NCBI GenBank assembly: GCA_035063785.1
Contig: JAPSFS010000001.1
Location: forward strand, 62,001 to 126,000
Length of the DNA stretch: 64,000 bases
Direction of reading: 5' to 3'
Source of the DNA: Comamonas_C sp026954015
GTDB lineage: Bacteria; Pseudomonadota; Gammaproteobacteria; Burkholderiales; Burkholderiaceae_C
Position numbers and translations under genes: made by a program. Under the pieces are notes generated by a model, which ran no database searches, had not been told where the DNA came from, and saw only the letters and a list, made by a program, of their open reading frames with translations. Shown piece by piece: positions 33,506-41,968 of this stretch (positions are counted from its first letter, which is position 1; the number at the start of each line of letters is the position of its first letter).

Positions 33506-34666
33506 TTATTTCATCAGTCGCCAGTCGCCGTTGACGATTTCCACGAGCACGACACCTTGCTCGTCCAGGCCGTTGTGCTCGGTGGGGGTCATCGTGTAGA
33601 CGCCGCCGGCCGCGGGCACGTTCTTCAGGCCTTCGAGCGCGTCGCGCAGCGCGGCGCTGAACGCCTTGCGGTCCGAAGGCTTGGCCTGCCTGAGCGCCAC
33701 GGGAATCGCGTGCTCCAGCAGCACGCCCGAATCCCAGGCGTTGGCGCTGAACTGGGTGAGCGTCTTCTTGCCGTACGCACCCTCGTAGGTGTCGGCATAG
33801 CGCATCGCGGCCGCCTTGAACGAGGCGTCCTTGGGCAACTGGTGCGCGACGAGTCCGGGCGCCGCCGCGACGATGGTGCCGTTGCAGTCGGCGCCGCAGA
33901 TGCGGATGAAGTCCGGGTTGGCCACGCCGCCGCTCTGGTAGAGCTTGCCCTTGTAGCCGATCTGGTTGAACGACCGCTCGGGCAGGGCTGCCGCCGTGCC
34001 GGATGCGCCGATCATCACCGCGTCGGGGTTGGCCGCCTTGATGTGCAGGGTCTGGCCGGTGACCGACGTGGCCGCGCGGCTGTAGCGCTCGGCGGCCACG
34101 ACCTCGATGCCCACCGCCTTGGCCGATTCCGCGAAATTCGTGGCCCAGTCTTCGCCGAACGCATCATCGAAGCCGATGTAGGCGGCCTTTTTCACGCCGC
34201 CCGCCTTCATGTGGTTGGCGATCGCCGTGGCCATCAGCGTGGTCGAAGGCGCCGTGTTGAAGACCCAGCGGCGTTTGTCGTCCATCGGGAACACGATGGA
34301 GCGGCCCCCGGCCACCGAAATCTGTGGCACGCCCGCCTCGGCCAGCGAGTCGCGCATGGCCAGCGAGCTGGGCGTGGTGGTGGCGCCGATGATCGCGTGC
34401 ACGCCGTCGTCGGCGATCAGCTTCTTGGTTGCCTTGACCGCGCCGGTGGGGTCGGATGCGTCGTCCAGAATGATGTACTGGATCTTTTCTCCGCCGATTT
34501 CCTTGGGGAACAGTTCCACGGTTTTCTGTTCGGGTATGCCGAGCGAGGCCGCCGGCCCCGTCGTGGACAGCACCACGCCGATCTTGATCTGGCTGTGTGC
34601 AGCCGTGGCCGTGAGCGCGACCGCGGCGAGTGTGAACAGCCCCCGAAGCAGTTTGCTGTGACTCAT
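33506..34666 (-). CDS. Branched-chain-type ABC substrate-binding protein
   Basis: A 386-residue periplasmic binding protein (Peripla_BP_6/LivJ class). The signal peptide LLRGLFTLAAVALTATAAHS is followed by QIKIGVVLSTTGPAASLGIPE, the usual opening of the mature fold, DDASDPTGAVKATKKLI, and the second lobe AAYIGFDDAFGEDW. It probably serves the livH-livMG-livF genes at 36.3-39.9 kb, which have no binding protein of their own, although it is on the opposite strand beyond a LysR gene. The ligand (branched-chain amino acid or aromatic acid) is not readable. Confidence 0.88.
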   Translation of the reverse strand: MSHSKLLRGLFTLAAVALTATAAHSQIKIGVVLSTTGPAASLGIPEQKTVELFPKEIGGEKIQYIILDDASDPTGAVKATKKLIADDGVHAIIGATTTPSSLAMRDSLAEAGVPQISVAGGRSIVFPMDDKRRWVFNTAPSTTLMATAIANHMKAGGVKKAAYIGFDDAFGEDWATNFAESAKAVGIEVVAAERYSRAATSVTGQTLHIKAANPDAVMIGASGTAAALPERSFNQIGYKGKLYQSGGVANPDFIRICGADCNGTIVAAAPGLVAHQLPKDASFKAAAMRYADTYEGAYGKKTLTQFSANAWDSGVLLEHAIPVALRQAKPSDRKAFSAALRDALEGLKNVPAAGGVYTMTPTEHNGLDEQGVVLVEIVNGDWRLMK

Positions 34667-34787
34667 CGTTGATTCCTTGGTTGTCTCCGAAAAAGAAATG
34701 GCTCCCGCGGCCGTCGACCGACCGCAGGAGCCCGTACCGTAATGGCGCGATGACCGTGGATCAATGGCCGTTAGGTGGAAAGAATGT

Positions 34788-35759
34788 TCACGAAACCGGA
34801 CAATCGGTATCGGTGAACCGGCTGCCCGGCAACTGCACCACGCCGTGTATGCCGCGCTGCGGCGCCGATTCCATGGCGTGCGAGTGCACCGCCAGTGCGT
34901 TCAGGAAATGGCGCACCTTTTCGGGAACCATGCGTTTGCCGGGTAGCAGCGCGTAGATGCGCAGCGGCTCGCAGGTGTAGCCCGGCAGGCGCACACGCAC
35001 GAGCGAGCCGCGGGCGACGGCCGCCGCGCAGAACGTCGCGGTGACCCGCGTGATGCCGAAGCCCTCGATCGCCGCCTGCAGCCGGAAGTCGGCGTTGGCG
35101 CTGACGACGCGCGGATTCTGGACGGGTAGATCGTGGTCCACGCCGTCACCGTCCGTGAAGGACCACTCGGTGTCGGTCGAGCTCACCACGAGCGGCCACG
35201 CCTTGAGGTTTTCCGGCGCCAGGGGCGGCCCCATCTGCCGCAGCAGCGCTGGCGAGGCGAACAGTCCGCGCTCGAGCGAGAACATGCGCCGGATCACGAT
35301 GCTCGACGAGGGGAGCTGGTGCTCGAGCATCGCGAACACGATGTCGTAGGGCTCGGCGTGCGGGTTGATCGGGCGGTGTTCCACGTCGATCTGTACCGTC
35401 AGATGGGGGAACGTCCGCATTACCTGGCACGCGACCGGCCCGAGATGGTGCGCGCCGAATTCGTAGGGCGAGGCGATGCGCAGCGTGCCGGCCACTTCGC
35501 GCCCCGCGGACAGGGCCTCGTTGCAGGCTTCGTGCAGGCTCGTGAACAGGTGCGCGGTGCGCTTGTAGAGGATCTCGCCCGACTCGGTGGTGCGTACGCT
35601 GCGTGTGGTGCGTTCGAGCAGGCGGGTCGCCAGCTCCTGCTCCAGACGCTGGACGGCGCTGCTCACGCTGGATTTCGGGTGGCCGAGGAAGTGCGCGGCC
35701 GCCGAGAAGCCGCCCTGTTCGACGACGTGGCAAAAGATTTCGCAGTCGTTCCAGTTCAT
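34788..35759 (-). CDS. LysR-family transcriptional regulator
   Basis: A 323-residue LTTR: N-terminal winged HTH (DCEIFCHVVEQGGFSAAAHFLGHPKSSVSSAVQRLEQELATRLLERTTRSV) and a periplasmic-binding-like effector domain. It lies between the binding-protein gene (same strand, 121 bp downstream) and the divergent liv operon (starting 507 bp away). It may control either; the effector is unknown. HTH position and length are typical. Confidence 0.93.
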   Translation of the reverse strand: MNWNDCEIFCHVVEQGGFSAAAHFLGHPKSSVSSAVQRLEQELATRLLERTTRSVRTTESGEILYKRTAHLFTSLHEACNEALSAGREVAGTLRIASPYEFGAHHLGPVACQVMRTFPHLTVQIDVEHRPINPHAEPYDIVFAMLEHQLPSSSIVIRRMFSLERGLFASPALLRQMGPPLAPENLKAWPLVVSSTDTEWSFTDGDGVDHDLPVQNPRVVSANADFRLQAAIEGFGITRVTATFCAAAVARGSLVRVRLPGYTCEPLRIYALLPGKRMVPEKVRHFLNALAVHSHAMESAPQRGIHGVVQLPGSRFTDTDCPVS

Positions 35760-36266
35760 GGCGGGTCATTATCCAAACGAAGGGACAGTGTGTCTTGTGT
35801 CGACCCGTTGATCGACCGCCGACCCATTCCTAGACTTTGCGCGGGGAGCAGGCAAATCGTTCCCCGCGCGGGCCGGTGGCCGACGTGCGGGGCGCCGCGT
35901 TGATGGCAACTTCGTGCGGTGGCCGAGCGGTGCGCTCATTGAGGGTAAACCTCGATTTGGCATGGTGGAATTCACGGTATATTGGTTATATTGAATAAAT
36001 TAAAGCGAGGCTGTTTCGTGCCCGTGTGCGGCGTCGGGATGGCGCACAAACCATGATCTCGGAGTGCGCCGTGCATGATCGCGCTGCTGCCGTATATCGG
36101 TATGTTTACCAGTGGTATTCGGGAGCGGGTCGCAATACAACTACCATCTCCCGCTTTTGCGACGTGCGCGACAGGCTTGCTGCCGCGCTTTCGTGTGTGG
36201 TGTCTGGCGTTCGCGGTGCGGCGCCCGATGCCGTGCCTGGACTGACCTGCAGGGGTTGAAGCATCC
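35760..36266. promoter_or_regulatory. 507-bp intergenic region between lysR and livH
   Basis: This is the longest gap in the catabolic half. An AT-rich patch at 35975-36006 holds two TATATTG direct repeats (35978-35984 and 35987-35993) and AATAAATTAAAG, a plausible promoter or regulator site for the rightward liv operon. It resembles, weakly, the AATATATTAAG operator before hpaR. The rest contains no convincing gene; short open frames there lack good starts. Confidence 0.45.
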
Positions 36267-37295
36267 ATGGATTTACAGATTGCTCTGATGTTGGGGCAGG
36301 ACGGCGTCGTCAACGGCGCCATCTACGCGCTGATGGCACTGGCGCTCGTGCTGGTGTTTTCGGTCACCCGCGTGATCCTCATTCCCCAGGGGGAATTCGT
36401 CACCTACGCGGCGTTGTCGATGGCGGCGATCCAGGCGGGCCGGCTGCCGTCCATCGTCTGGCTGCTGCTGGCGCTGGCGCTGCTCACGCTCATCGTGGAG
36501 GCGTGGCGCCACAGCCAGGGCACGCGGGTGGACTGGAAATCCACCATCGTCTGGGCGGTGGTGATGCCGGCGCTCGCGGCGGCGCTGGCGTTCGGTGTCA
36601 AGCCCACGAGCGGCTGGATGCAGGCGCTCATCGTCTTCGTGCTCATCACGCCCATGGGGCCGCTCCTGTACCGGCTGGTGTTCCGGCCGCTGACGCACGC
36701 CAGCGTGCTCTTCCTGCTGATCGTCGCGGTGGCGCTGCACCTCGTGATGGTGGGGTTGGGGCTGTACTACTTCGGCGCCGAGGGGTCGCGCACCAACGCG
36801 ATCTGGGACGCTTCGTGGGATGCCGCGGGCGTGCCGGTCAGCGGCCAGTCGCTCGTGGTGGTGGCCACCGCGATCGTGCTGCTCGTGGCGATGTACCTGT
36901 TCTTCGGGCGCTCGATCATCGGCAAGGCGCTGCGCGCCACCGCGATCAACCGCGTGGGCGCGCGGCTCATGGGCATACCGACCGATCTGTCCGGTGACAT
37001 CTGCTTTGCGCTGGCGGCGCTCATCGGCGTGGCGTCGGGCATCCTGATCGCGCCGGTGACGACGATCTATTACGACACGGGCTTCCTGATCGGCCTCAAG
37101 GGCTTCGTGGCGGCGATCATCGGCGGCCTCACGGGCTACCCCGGCGCGGTCGCGGGCGCGGTGCTGGTGGGCCAGCTCGAATCGTTCTCGTCGTTCTGGG
37201 CCAGCGCGTACAAGGAGGTGATCGTGTTCACGCTCATCATTCCCGTCCTGTGGTGGCGCTCGCTCAATACCCGTCACGTGGAGGACGAGGAATGA
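36267..37295 (+). CDS. livH: ABC transporter permease, LivH type
   Basis: A 342-residue inner-membrane permease with eight or more helices. It opens DGVVNGAIYALMALALVLVFSVTRVILIPQGEFV, the LivH signature, and has the conserved cytoplasmic loop GKALRATAINRVGARLMGIP (EAA-like) and GLKGFVAAIIGGLTGYPGAVAGAVL. With the next two genes it forms a branched-chain-amino-acid-type uptake system. Its stop overlaps the livM-livG start (ATGA). The position just upstream of the hpa genes suggests an aromatic-acid substrate (inference). Confidence 0.92.
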   Translation: MDLQIALMLGQDGVVNGAIYALMALALVLVFSVTRVILIPQGEFVTYAALSMAAIQAGRLPSIVWLLLALALLTLIVEAWRHSQGTRVDWKSTIVWAVVMPALAAALAFGVKPTSGWMQALIVFVLITPMGPLLYRLVFRPLTHASVLFLLIVAVALHLVMVGLGLYYFGAEGSRTNAIWDASWDAAGVPVSGQSLVVVATAIVLLVAMYLFFGRSIIGKALRATAINRVGARLMGIPTDLSGDICFALAALIGVASGILIAPVTTIYYDTGFLIGLKGFVAAIIGGLTGYPGAVAGAVLVGQLESFSSFWASAYKEVIVFTLIIPVLWWRSLNTRHVEDEE

Positions 37296-39115
37296 CCCAC
37301 CGTCTCTGGACCTGGCTCTTCATCGCGTTGCTGGCGCTGGCGTGGCCGCTGCTGTCGCCGTTTTCCGTCACGCTGCTCAACTACATCGGCCTGTATTCGC
37401 TCGTGGCGGTCGGCCTCGTGATGCTCACGGGCGTGGGCGGCATCACCTCGTTCGGGCAGGCGGCGTTCGTCGGCCTCGGGGCGTACGCGACCGCGTGGAT
37501 CTGCACCTCGCCCGTGGCGGCGCAGGCGCTTGCGGGCATCCACGGCGATCTGCTGCCCTGGCTGGGCCTGGTGCTCGGGCTCATCGTCACCGGCGTGATC
37601 GCCTGGATCCTGGGCGCGGTCACGCTGCCGCTGTCGGGCCACTTCCTGGCGCTGGGCACGCTCGCGTGGGGGCTGAGCCTGTACTACCTCTTCGGCAACA
37701 TCGAGGGGCTGGGGGGCTTCACCGGCATCGCGGGGGTGCGGCCGCTGGCGATCGCGGGCTACGAGCTCACCTCGCCGCGCCTGTTCGGCATCATCATCTG
37801 GGCGGTGCTGTTGCTCTCGATCTGGGCCATGCACAACCTGCTCGATTCGCGCGAGGGTCGTGCGATCCGCGCGCTCAAGAGCGGGCGCGTGATGGCCGAG
37901 TCCATGGGCGTCGACACCTCGCGCCAGCGCATGAAGCTGTTCCTGCTGGCGGCGCTGCTGGCGGCGATCTCGGGCTGGCTCTACACGCACCTGCAGCGCT
38001 TCGTGAACCCCACGCCGTTCAGCCTGGAGATCGGCATCGAGTACCTGTTCATGGCCGTGGTCGGCGGCTCGGGGCACCTGTGGGGCGCGGTGCTGGGCGC
38101 GACGCTGATCACGCTGCTCAAGGAGCAGTTGCAGGACTGGCTGCCGACGCTGCTGGGCACGAGCGGCAATTTCGAGATCATCGTGTTCGGCCTGCTGATG
38201 GTGCTGATCCTGCAGCGCGCGGCCGATGGCATCTGGCCGCTCATCACCGCGCGCGCGCAGCGCTGGGTCAAGCCTGTGGCGCCGCGCACCGCGCACACCA
38301 CGCAGGCGGTGCTCGCGCGGCGCAAGCTGCCGCCCGTGGGCCAGGTGGTGCTCAGCGCCACGCAGGTGACCAAGCGCTTTGCCGGGCTCGTTGCCAACGA
38401 TGCGGTCGATCTGGACGTCAAGGCCGGCGAGGTGCATGCGCTGATCGGCCCCAACGGCGCGGGCAAGAGCACCTTCTTCAACATGATTTCGGGCGTCGAC
38501 GATCCGACGTCGGGCACGGTCACGTTGCTGGGCCAGGCCATGGTGGGCAAGCCCTCGCGCGCATTCGCCGCGCTCGGGATGGGCCGCACCTTCCAGCACG
38601 TGCGCCTGCTCGGGCAGCGCACGGTGCTGGAAAACGTGGCGCTGGGCGCGCACCTGCGCGGGCACCGCGGCTGGCTCTCGGCCATGCTGCAGACCGACCG
38701 GCGCGAGGAGGCCGCGCTGCTGGCCGAGGCACGCAAGCAGATCGAGCGCTGCGGGCTGATCGATTACGTCGACACGCCGGCGGCGTCGCTGCCACTGGGC
38801 CAGCAGCGCATCGTCGAGATCGCGCGCGCGCTGGCCGGGCAGCCGTCGATCCTGCTGCTCGACGAGCCGGCTGCGGGCCTGCGCCACCTGGAGAAGCAGG
38901 CGCTGGTGCGGCTGCTCTCGCAGTTGCGCGCCGAGGGGCTTGCGGTGCTGGTGGTGGAGCACGACATGGAGTTCGTGATGAACCTGGCCGACCGCGTCAC
39001 CGTGCTCGAATTCGGCCGCGTGATTGCGCTCGGTTCGCCCGCCCAGGTGCAGGCCAACCCGCGCGTGATGGAAGCCTACCTGGGCGTGGAAGATACCGAG
39101 GGAGTTGCCGCATGA
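37292..39115 (+). CDS. Fused LivM permease and LivG ATPase
   Basis: A 607-residue fusion. Residues about 1-330 are a LivM-type permease (NYIGLYSLVAVGLVMLTGVGGITSFGQAAFVGLGAY; later MAVVGGSGHLWGAVLGATLI). After a short linker, residues about 355-600 form a LivG-type ATPase with Walker A GPNGAGKST at about 385-393, the LivG-specific GMGRTFQHVRLLG, signature SLPLGQQRI and Walker B ILLLDEPAAGL. Fusion of the two is known in Burkholderiales. It overlaps livF by four bases. Confidence 0.92.
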   Translation: MTHRLWTWLFIALLALAWPLLSPFSVTLLNYIGLYSLVAVGLVMLTGVGGITSFGQAAFVGLGAYATAWICTSPVAAQALAGIHGDLLPWLGLVLGLIVTGVIAWILGAVTLPLSGHFLALGTLAWGLSLYYLFGNIEGLGGFTGIAGVRPLAIAGYELTSPRLFGIIIWAVLLLSIWAMHNLLDSREGRAIRALKSGRVMAESMGVDTSRQRMKLFLLAALLAAISGWLYTHLQRFVNPTPFSLEIGIEYLFMAVVGGSGHLWGAVLGATLITLLKEQLQDWLPTLLGTSGNFEIIVFGLLMVLILQRAADGIWPLITARAQRWVKPVAPRTAHTTQAVLARRKLPPVGQVVLSATQVTKRFAGLVANDAVDLDVKAGEVHALIGPNGAGKSTFFNMISGVDDPTSGTVTLLGQAMVGKPSRAFAALGMGRTFQHVRLLGQRTVLENVALGAHLRGHRGWLSAMLQTDRREEAALLAEARKQIERCGLIDYVDTPAASLPLGQQRIVEIARALAGQPSILLLDEPAAGLRHLEKQALVRLLSQLRAEGLAVLVVEHDMEFVMNLADRVTVLEFGRVIALGSPAQVQANPRVMEAYLGVEDTEGVAA

Positions 39116-39861
39116 GTACCACCGCGCTGCTGCAGTTGAAGGGCTTTTCCGTGTCGTACGGGCCGGTGGAGGCCGTGCACCAGATCGACCTCACCGTCAA
39201 CGAGGGCGAGATCGTCACCGTGATCGGGCCCAACGGCGCGGGCAAGTCCACGCTGCTGAACGCCACCATGGGCCTGCTGCCCTCGCATGGTGAGCTGCAG
39301 TTCGAGGGCGCGGTGGTGCGCCGGCCATCGGTCGAGGCCATGGTGGGCCACGGCGTCGGCCTCGTGCCCGAAAAGCGCGAGCTCTTTGGCGAGATGTCGG
39401 TCGAGGACAACCTGCTGCTCGGCGGCTTCGCGCGCTGGCGCCGAGGTCAGCGCGACCAGGCCGAGCGCATGCACGAGGTGTACGCGCTGTTCCCGCGCCT
39501 GGAAGAACGCCGTGCGCAACTGGCGGCCACGCTCTCGGGCGGCGAGCGCCAGATGCTGGCGATCGGCCGCGCGCTCATGGCACGCCCGCGCCTGCTGATG
39601 CTCGACGAGCCGTCGCTCGGCCTTGCGCCGCTCATCGTGCGCGAGGTGCTGCAGATCGTCGCTTCACTTCGCGGCATGGGCGTGTCGGTGCTGCTCGTCG
39701 AGCAGAACGCGCGCGCGGCGCTGCAGGTGGCCGACCGCGGCTACGTGCTCGAGATGGGCGCGGTCGCGCTCAGCGGCGAGGCGTCGTACCTGATGAGCGA
39801 CAAGCGGGTGATCGAGACCTACCTCGGCGCGGGCAAGAAGGCGACCGCCGCGCAGGCCTGA
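39112..39861 (+). CDS. livF: ABC transporter ATPase, LivF type
   Basis: A 249-residue ATPase: Walker A GPNGAGKSTLLNATMGLL, the LivF motif GLVPEKRELFGEMSVEDNLLLG, signature LSGGERQMLAIGRALM, Walker B LLMLDEPSLGLAPLI and the H-loop replaced by VLLVEQNA, as usual in LivF. It is the last gene of the transporter set. A 106-bp gap separates it from hpaR, so the hpa operon probably has its own promoter. Confidence 0.93.
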   Translation: MSTTALLQLKGFSVSYGPVEAVHQIDLTVNEGEIVTVIGPNGAGKSTLLNATMGLLPSHGELQFEGAVVRRPSVEAMVGHGVGLVPEKRELFGEMSVEDNLLLGGFARWRRGQRDQAERMHEVYALFPRLEERRAQLAATLSGGERQMLAIGRALMARPRLLMLDEPSLGLAPLIVREVLQIVASLRGMGVSVLLVEQNARAALQVADRGYVLEMGAVALSGEASYLMSDKRVIETYLGAGKKATAAQA

Positions 39862-39951
39862 CGGCCGCCATCGCATGCGCGCGCTGCCGCGCGCGTGCCC
39901 AGAAATTTTCATCGCGCCCCGGGTTAACCCTCTTGCGTCGCGGGCATAAAT

Positions 39952-39963
39952 TTAATATATTAA
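39952..39963. promoter_or_regulatory. Putative HpaR operator, TTAATATATTAA palindrome
   Basis: A perfect 12-bp AT-only palindrome ends four bases before the hpaR ATG in otherwise GC-rich DNA. Its form fits MarR-family operators. The position predicts autorepression of the hpaR-led operon, relieved by 4-hydroxyphenylacetate or homoprotocatechuate. Confidence 0.6.
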
Positions 39964-39967
39964 GTAA

Positions 39968-40450
39968 ATGCCGCGCACAACACCGTTCTCGCACCGCAAC
40001 CTGCCGCTGCTGCTGCTGCAGGCGCGCGAGGCGCTGATGCAGCACTACCGGCCGCGTCTGCGCGTGCGCGGGCTGTCGGACCAGCAGTGGCGCGTGCTGC
40101 GCGTGCTGCGCGAGCACGCGGGTGGCGTGGAGACGGGGCGCCTGGCCGAGCAGGCCTACATCCTCGGGCCCAGCCTCACCGGCATCCTGGCGCGCATGGA
40201 AAAAAGCGGTCTCGTGCGCCGCGAACGCAGCAGCGACGACGCGCGCTGCACGCTGGTGCGCGCCACGGCGAGCGCACTTGCGCTGGTGGACGATCTTTCC
40301 GTCAGCATTGAGGACCAGTACCGCGACCTGGCCGGTCATCTGGGCCAGGCGCGGCTGGAGCAGCTCTACGCCTTGCTCGACGACCTGATGACCCTGCCCT
40401 CGCACGCGGCGGCCGATGCACCCGCCGAGGCCGAGCTACTGGAGCGCTGA
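39968..40450 (+). CDS. hpaR: MarR-family repressor HpaR
   Basis: A 160-residue MarR regulator of homoprotocatechuate catabolism: LPLLLLQAREALMQHYRPRLRVRGLSDQQWRVLRVL is the HpaR-type opening, and the winged HTH covers ETGRLAEQAYILGPSLTGILARMEKSGLVRRERSSDD. It is the first gene of the hpa operon here, three bases before hpaG1, in contrast to enterobacteria where hpaR is divergent. An AT palindrome before its start is a likely self-operator. Confidence 0.92.
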   Translation: MPRTTPFSHRNLPLLLLQAREALMQHYRPRLRVRGLSDQQWRVLRVLREHAGGVETGRLAEQAYILGPSLTGILARMEKSGLVRRERSSDDARCTLVRATASALALVDDLSVSIEDQYRDLAGHLGQARLEQLYALLDDLMTLPSHAAADAPAEAELLER

Positions 40451-40453
40451 ACC

Positions 40454-41158
40454 ATGAGACCTGATGTGTACGGGCTGCCCACCGGCACGGTGTACGGCCC
40501 CCTGCTCAACTTCCGGCGCGAGCGCGACCTGTGGGCCCCGCGGATGAGCGACGCACCGTACAAGGCCGCACCACAGGCGCCGGTGCTCTACGTGAAGACC
40601 GCCAACACGTTCGCCGCTGCGGGCGCCGCCGTGGCGGTACCGGAGCCGGTGTGGCTGGGGCCGACGCTGGGGCTGGTGGTTGGCAGTTCGGTATCCAATT
40701 GGACTCAAGCGCCTTCGGGACAAGCGCAGGCAGCTATTGAAACAATAGTTCTTGGTGGGGTGTCCATCGCCGCATGCATGCTGCTGAGCGACCTCGCCCT
40801 GCCGCACGAGAGCTACTACCGCCCCGCGATCCGCTTTCGCAACCGCGACGGCTTTCTGGTCTGCGGCGCGTCGCGGCCGCCGCTGGCGCCGGCTGCGCTG
40901 GCCGCGCTGGCGATCGAGGCACGGCTCAACGGCGAGGCGGTGCTGCGCGCCGACCTGTCCACGCTCGTGCGTGATGCTGCCGCGCTGCTCGCCGACGTGA
41001 GCGCGTTCATGACGCTGCAACCGGGTGACGTGCTGATGCTGGGCACCGAGTGCCTTGCGGACGGCACGCGCCCGCTGGGCCGCGCGGGCGACCGCATCGA
41101 GGTGCGGGCGCCCGGCTTCGAGCCGCTCGTGCATACCCTGACGCAGGAGGTCGCATGA
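40454..41158 (+). CDS. hpaG1: HpaG1, decarboxylase/isomerase subunit, with repeat insertion
   Basis: A 234-residue FAH-fold protein equal to the N-terminal half of HpaG (MRPDVYGLPTGTVYGPLLNFRRERD..., LALPHESYYRPAIRFRNRDGFLVCG). With HpaG2 it decarboxylates 5-oxopent-3-ene-1,2,5-tricarboxylate and isomerises the product. The metal-binding E-x-E is absent here, as in this half of HpaG, and lies in HpaG2. Residues about 83-99 (NWTQAPSGQAQAAIETI) come from an in-frame copy of the dispersed repeat and do not look like family sequence, so activity may be altered. Overlaps hpaG2 (ATGA). Confidence 0.88.
   Translation: MRPDVYGLPTGTVYGPLLNFRRERDLWAPRMSDAPYKAAPQAPVLYVKTANTFAAAGAAVAVPEPVWLGPTLGLVVGSSVSNWTQAPSGQAQAAIETIVLGGVSIAACMLLSDLALPHESYYRPAIRFRNRDGFLVCGASRPPLAPAALAALAIEARLNGEAVLRADLSTLVRDAAALLADVSAFMTLQPGDVLMLGTECLADGTRPLGRAGDRIEVRAPGFEPLVHTLTQEVA
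40700..40748. repeat. Dispersed repeat, copy 5, in frame inside hpaG1
   Basis: TGGACTCAAGCGCCTTCGGGACAAGCGCAGGCAGCTATTGAAACAATAG is a diverged copy read through without stop in hpaG1, encoding WTQAPSGQAQAAIETIV. Confidence 0.8.
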
Positions 41159-41931
41159 AGCACGCCCGCATCGCCTGGGCTGGCGCCGTGCACGACGCGG
41201 TCGAAGCCGACGGCCAGCTGCAGCTGCTGACTCCCGCCTTCCGGGGCCGGCGCGTGGGGCTGGACGAAGTCGTCTGGCTGCCGCCGCTCGCACCCACGCC
41301 GCGTGCGCGCACCGTGCTGGCCCTCGGCCTGAACTACGCCGACCACGCGAGGGAACTGGCCTTCAAGCCACCTGCCGAGCCGCTCGCGTTCGCCAAGGGC
41401 GCGGCCTCGCTGATCGGTCACCGCGGCCACACCGTGCGCCCCGACGGCGTGCAGAACATGCACTACGAATGCGAGCTGGCGGTGGTGATCGGCCGCGAGG
41501 CGAAGAACGTGAACAAGGCCGACGCCTACGATTTCGTGCGCGGCTACACCGTGGCCAACGACTTCGCGATCCGCGACTACCTCGAAAACTGGTACCGCCC
41601 CAATCTGCGCGTGAAGAACCGCGACACCTGCACGCCCATCGGCCCCTGGCTGGTCGACGCCGCCGATGTGCCCGACCCGATGCGTCTCAAGCTGCGCACC
41701 ACGGTGGACGGCCGGCTGACCCAGCAGGGCACCACCGCCGACATGGTGTTCGACGTGCCGACGCTCGTCGAGTACTTCAGCGGCTTCATGACGCTCTACC
41801 CCGGTGACCTGATCCTGACCGGCACGCCCGACGGCGTGGTCGACTGCCCGGTGGGCGCGGTCGTGGTCTGCGAAATCGAAGGCATCGGAGCATTGCAGAC
41901 CACCATGGTTTCTGAACCAAAACGGGCCTGA
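41155..41931 (+). CDS. hpaG2: HpaG2, 2-hydroxyhepta-2,4-diene-1,7-dioate isomerase/decarboxylase
   Basis: A 258-residue FAH-family enzyme, the C-terminal half of HpaG. It shows LALGLNYADHARELAFKPP, the metal-binding E-x-E in HYECELAVVIGRE, GYTVANDFAIRDYLENWYRPNLRVKNRDTCTPIGPW and PGDLILTGTPDGV. It carries the catalytic metal site of the HpaG1/G2 pair. Its stop (41929-41931) lies in a dispersed repeat that also supplies the start of hpaE. Confidence 0.93.
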   Translation: MKHARIAWAGAVHDAVEADGQLQLLTPAFRGRRVGLDEVVWLPPLAPTPRARTVLALGLNYADHARELAFKPPAEPLAFAKGAASLIGHRGHTVRPDGVQNMHYECELAVVIGREAKNVNKADAYDFVRGYTVANDFAIRDYLENWYRPNLRVKNRDTCTPIGPWLVDAADVPDPMRLKLRTTVDGRLTQQGTTADMVFDVPTLVEYFSGFMTLYPGDLILTGTPDGVVDCPVGAVVVCEIEGIGALQTTMVSEPKRA

Positions 41932-41968
41932 GCGCCCATCCATCCAGTGCGAGCAGCTATGAAAATAG
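41919..41968. repeat. Dispersed repeat, copy 6, at the hpaG2/hpaE junction
   Basis: AACGGGCCTGAGCGCCCATCCATCCAGTGCGAGCAGCTATGAAAATAG resembles the family consensus. The hpaG2 stop codon and the hpaE start codon (a C-to-G change turns GCTATCAAAA into GCTATGAAAA) both lie inside it. Confidence 0.75.

Noticed and set aside
36026..36259. Small gene between lysR and livH
   Set aside because: The 77-codon frame has no ribosome-binding site and no recognisable protein features; the region is more likely regulatory.
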